DNA from: Mauremys mutica
Taxonomy: Eukaryota; Chordata; Testudines; Geoemydidae
Direction: 5' to 3'
Assembly: GCF_020497125.1 (NCBI RefSeq)
Contig: NC_059079.1
Coordinates: 7,967,053-8,031,052, forward strand
Length of the DNA stretch: 64,000 nt
In this document: in pieces, positions 60,262 through 64,000 of the stretch
Layout of the letters: every line of letters begins with the position of its first letter
Position numbering within the stretch: the first letter of the stretch is position 1
Made by a program: the position numbers and the translations under genes
Notes under the pieces: generated by a model
Told to the model about the DNA's origin: nothing
Database searches by the model: none
Seen by the model: the letters and a program-made list of their open reading frames with translations, nothing else

Positions 60262-60279
60262 AACACACACACACACACT
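60262..60279. repeat. (AC)n microsatellite
   Basis: Seen directly. Confidence 0.8.
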
Positions 60280-60524
60280 ATTCGCAGAACAATCTCTCTT
60301 TTGTGGGATACTTCACAGTGCAATCCCAGCCAAGAGATTTATGGGGAACACACAACAGTGTTTTTCATTCTGCTTTGAGAAGTAAAGGTGAGTGTCTCTC
60401 CCTTTATATTAAAGCTTAGGCGCTCTGCACTTTAACAAACAAAACAAACAGCCAGTTTTCTTGGTGAGGAGGAGGAATGCCGGCTAGCAGCTTTTAAAGT
60501 GTTCTGCAGCTGATTTTGAAGTTG

Positions 60525-60647
60525 TAGGGTGACCAGGTGTCCTGATTTTTTAGGGACAGTCCCGATTTTTGGGTCTTTTTCTTATTTAGGCTCCCAGTAC
60601 CCCCCATCCCCATCCCGATTTTTCACACTTGCTGTCTGGTTACCCTA
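60525..60647. mobile_element. 123-bp hAT-like MITE
   Basis: TAGGGTGACCAGGTGTCC at the left and, complemented, TAGGGTAACCAGACAGC at the right. Inside GATTTTTTAGGGACAGTCCC, GATTTTTGGGTCTTTTTCTT. The flanks TGAAGTTG and TGAGCTTG match 6/8, consistent with a decayed 8-bp duplication. Its first 13 bases nearly match the left end of 52247-54208. Confidence 0.8.
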
Positions 60648-62601
60648 TGAGCTTGTGCTGTTGAACTCTGTTGTCTTTCTCTGTTTCGCACCATCAGTGG
60701 GTTTCGTGAACCTCTAGAAAAAGGGAACATGAATTGCATTTTGTATCCATCATGAACCCTTTCTGCTTTTAAGTGCTAAGTTATGACATAAGTGTCAGCT
60801 ACTCCCTCCCACTCTCAGTTGTCTGAAGATGAATAGCATGATTAACACTGATGCATGTTCAATTGTGTCCCCCATTTTCTAGTCTAAAAGTAATTTCTAG
60901 AGTGTAAGATCTTGCTTCCCATTTCTTCCAGCTAGCAGGGATGATGGAGCTGAGGTAGCAGCCTGGGTTTCTATGGCTGGTCAGTGCCTAGGTTTATAAA
61001 GCCATCTGCCACTGGCCATCTGAAATGCTTCTTTAAGTGAACCCCCTACGCTGGCATCATTGGACCACAGCAAAAGACACAGTATCTGCACTTTTATGAG
61101 CATTTATTTAGGACAAAATTAGGTCAGGCAGCTGCATAAAACTCCCTCAAGCTGAATTTACTCCTTTACCCTGATACCATCATTTTGAGATTACAGCTTG
61201 CAGGCTGCAGGTAGGAAAATAATTAATTTAGTTCTTTCTCCCCACGGGTCCCTTCTAATCCACTGCAAAACTACAATGTTCTCCAAAATGTAATCTAAAT
61301 CCACAATGAGTCTATCCTCTTAGCCAGGGTCCCCTCACCTCTTGCCAGCTTGGGTCACACCAATTTGCTAGGTTTGCTTATAAGTGGGAAAAATTGGTCT
61401 GTTCTCGAATTCAGGATGACTCCCAACATCTGACCTGCTGCTGTACATAGATGAAAGAATAAAGAATAAACTGAAAGAAAACTGGGGAGAGGATGGGGGT
61501 TGCTTAGACTGATCCTACATTTTGGATTCCTCGCTTTTTTTTAAAAATGCATTCTTTGGAAGGAAACAAAGAGCCTTTCCTTGGATTGCAGTTAACTGGT
61601 CAGTGACAAATATAAAGTCAGACATATTGGCCTCTCCTTTAATCAATCACCCAACATGGAATTTAGGGTAGAATGAATTGACTTGGAAAATCAGATGAAT
61701 ATGTCAGGCAGAATTCACCAATTCCAGCACCACATGGTGGCCAAAATGACCATTTTAAACATATTTGTGTACTGCAGCCATTTTAAAGAGACAGATCATA
61801 CCCAGGCTCTTTGTGCCTGGCAAATGCACAAGGTATAATCACACTCCCGAGTCCTACGACTGCTCCTTCTGACCCCACTATGCAAGCAACCCCTAAAGGT
61901 GCGGGGAGGTCATGGGGCCAAGAAGTCAATATTTACATGTACAGCGACATCACTTTTCCCTTCACCCACTGGTAGCTTGCTCAACAGCACAGAACTACCC
62001 CTCCTCCTTCCCTGGAGACAAAAGGCTTAGTAAGAACGTTTGTGAGGCCTGCGTGAGGACCCACTGAATTCAGATCCAGCTCTGAACATTGTAACTCAGC
62101 CTCATTGCAAGGAAGAAATGGAATCTCCTGCAACTACTGTCTGCAGCAGAGGAACAGTATTCCGGGGGAACATTGAGAATGCATTGGCATGAGCGGGGAG
62201 GAGTGCAAATGGCATGTGTGTGGTTGTGCATACTATACCGGTAAGTCTACTTTTGGGGCAGAAAAGATGGCCAAGTGATAAAGATTTGGCTTGCTATTAC
62301 AGTGAGTACTACCTACATAAAATACCTAGACCTGGGTTAGAATTGATTCAGATCCAGGCATTCATCCAAACATAAATTAAACAGAATATGAAGGGCAGCA
62401 AACAGGGTCTTGAAAAGTTCTGAAGATATTGGTGCTGCTATAATGGGCCCTTTCTAGGCTCAGAGCTTTGTTCAATACTCATTCTGTCGCAGTTAAAATA
62501 CCGAGTGATTTAAAATCCTGTAGAGAAATCTGTACAATTCTCTGTTTAATTTCATTGGGAGATTTTGCTTCTCAGCTGGGAAGGATCGAGGGGGACATCC
62601 T

Positions 62602-62935
62602 CACAAAGAACGGCCACACTGGGTCAGACCAAAGGTCCATCTAGCCCAGTATCCTGTCTTCTGACAGTGGCCAATGCCAGGCACATCAGAGGGAATGAAC
62701 AGAACAGGTAATCATCAAGTGATCCATCCCGTCACCCATTCCCAGCATCTGGCAAACAGAGGCTAGGGACATTATCCCTGCCCATCCTGGCTAATAGCCA
62801 TTGATGAACCTATTCTCCATGAATTTATCTAGTTCTTTTTTGAACCCTGTTATAGTCTTGGCCTTCACAAGATCCTCTGGCAAGGAATTCCACAGGTTGA
62901 CTGTGCGTTGTGTGAAAAAATACTTCCTAGAAAGT
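62602..62935 (-). mobile_element. CR1 LINE, ORF2 C-terminus and 3' tail
   Basis: The left part AACGGCCACACTGGGTCAGA, CCAAAGGTCCATCTAGCCCA is a CR1 tail. The right part, on the minus strand, codes KYFFTQRTVNLWNSLPEDLV then FKKELDKFMENRFING, the C-terminal end of CR1 ORF2, almost clean. A young copy compared with 8857-9990, truncated at its 5' side. Confidence 0.9.
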
Positions 62936-64000
62936 TCCTTTCTGCAAGCAAAGGCCTCCTTAGTCATATTTGCTCTTGCATTTCAAAAACATACCTTCCT
63001 CTCTTGTTAGTAATGTCACTTTCTGCCTTAGAGTTCAGAGTTTTCTGTTAATTGGGGGAAGGAGCAGCTGTTTAATGAGAATGCGGCCCTTCCTGCCTTT
63101 TTAAGCGTGCTAAAGGTAGGCAAGAATTGTAGGCAGGAATTTTAAACAACAACAGCAAGACTCAAAAGTCCCCAGATTTTCATCTTGTCACATGTGGCCC
63201 TATTTTTCCCTAAGGATAAGTTACTTAGGAGAATATTTCCGCTGGTTGCAGTGCAATGGCATCGTTCTCTCTTATTACGTCCCATGGGGATCAGTTCCCC
63301 TCACGTAAGTTCTAAGGTAACGTCTCTGTGAAATGAACTGGAAAACAGCCACCATCTTGGAATCTTTTGGGGACTATAATACCCAGAATAATTTGGATGG
63401 AAAGAGAGAACACCTTCATTCCTTAGAGGGAAAGTTCAACTCTCAGCCAACTGAGTGAGCTGCTATACAACAGACCCCGAGAAGGCGGCTGGCAGGAGGA
63501 CTTCTGTCTTACAGAAGTTAGTCCCTGACCCTCCAACCCTCTATAAATTCCGCATCAACTTTTTATTAGAAACTTTCAGATTTTTTTCTCAACCATGATG
63601 GCTCAAAATAAAGACATAAAAATGTTAACAAAACCAATGCCTTTCATAGCCTAGATTCTCATTTCATGCCACTTGGCCGCCTAACTTGGTATAGTGAGGG
63701 TGCATTCGCTTAAATAAAGATCTAGAAGCCATTTTGGCTCCACTTCTTGTGGATAACAGCATCTGTTTTTCTTCAGCTCACTGCCTCTGAGAGGATGTGC
63801 ACCTTTCAGACTGTACACTTCAACGTCAGCTCAAGGTCAAACTGTAGTTAGCTCAAGATGAGATCTGAGTCTCCCTCCCTTCTTGCACTGCATCTTCTGG
63901 GAGTGCTGGATCCCAGCCTGGCAGAGTATATTCAAGCCAGAAGCTCAGGGTGCAGATTTTCATTTTTTTGGATTCAGACTTTGTGGTGGGTGCCATACTG

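Larger units (their letters stand above)
29473..64000 (-). other. AGBL4 intron 5' of the recognised exon (right part)
   Basis: No second AGBL4 exon was recognised. Stretches without a named feature are roughly 34563-36089, 36481-39142, 46201-47829, 48151-49322, 54217-55539, 55922-56813, 56887-57544, 58544-59184, 59291-60516, 60656-62601 and 62936-64000. ORFs there are short and uncharacterised. The nested gene BEND5 lies inside AGBL4 in mammals; I saw none of it here. Confidence 0.65.

Noticed and set aside
60529..60717. 62-codon plus-strand ORF
   Set aside because: Mostly the 123-bp MITE; no domain.

Overview
This window looks like vertebrate nuclear DNA, most probably from a turtle. It has no operons and no long clean ORFs. 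It is full of CR1 LINE tails, tRNA-headed SINEs with a CR1-like tail (the Cry/tortoise pol III type), Penelope-like element tails and hAT-type elements, a combination I recognise from turtle genomes. I cannot name the species.

The only host coding sequence I can defend is one 115-bp exon on the minus strand at 29358-29472. It encodes part of the M14 metallopeptidase domain of AGBL4 (cytosolic carboxypeptidase 6), a tubulin-directed deglutamylase. AGBL4 is known for enormous introns. The rest of the window is therefore best read as intron: the 5' flanking intron is 29473-64000 and the 3' flanking intron is 1-29357. A second splice-bounded candidate exon at 56814-56886 (minus) is not recognised and is weak.

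Layout. 1-8.8 kb: a hAT-like element with a perfect 8-bp target duplication (110-806), then mostly unique intron with small palindromic and MIR-like repeats. 8.9-12 kb: two minus-strand CR1 fragments. 12-25 kb: LTR-like DNA, SINEs, a solo LTR with a 5-bp duplication, several inverted-repeat elements and a GC-rich foldback element with an 8-bp duplication. 25-30 kb: SINEs, unique DNA and the AGBL4 exon. 30.4-34.2 kb: CR1 and Penelope scraps, a 2.1-kb non-coding DNA transposon and a short MITE. 34-39 kb: mainly unique DNA with a LINE RT scrap. About 39.4-46.1 kb: a decayed Tx1-like (L1 superfamily) LINE on the minus strand, broken by a Penelope-like element that keeps a GIY-YIG block, by two smaller Penelope pieces and by a MITE. 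46-55 kb: unique DNA, a hAT element made of an inverted duplication of a transposase gene's 3' end, a SINE, and a second member of the first hAT-like family with its core triplicated in tandem. 55-64 kb: CR1 tails, a probable solo ERV LTR, a 123-bp MITE and unique DNA.

There is no cooperating gene system here. The main interest is the record of nested insertions, several with readable target-site duplications, inside a large neuronal-gene intron. I saw no CRISPR array, no rRNA and no functional tRNA gene.
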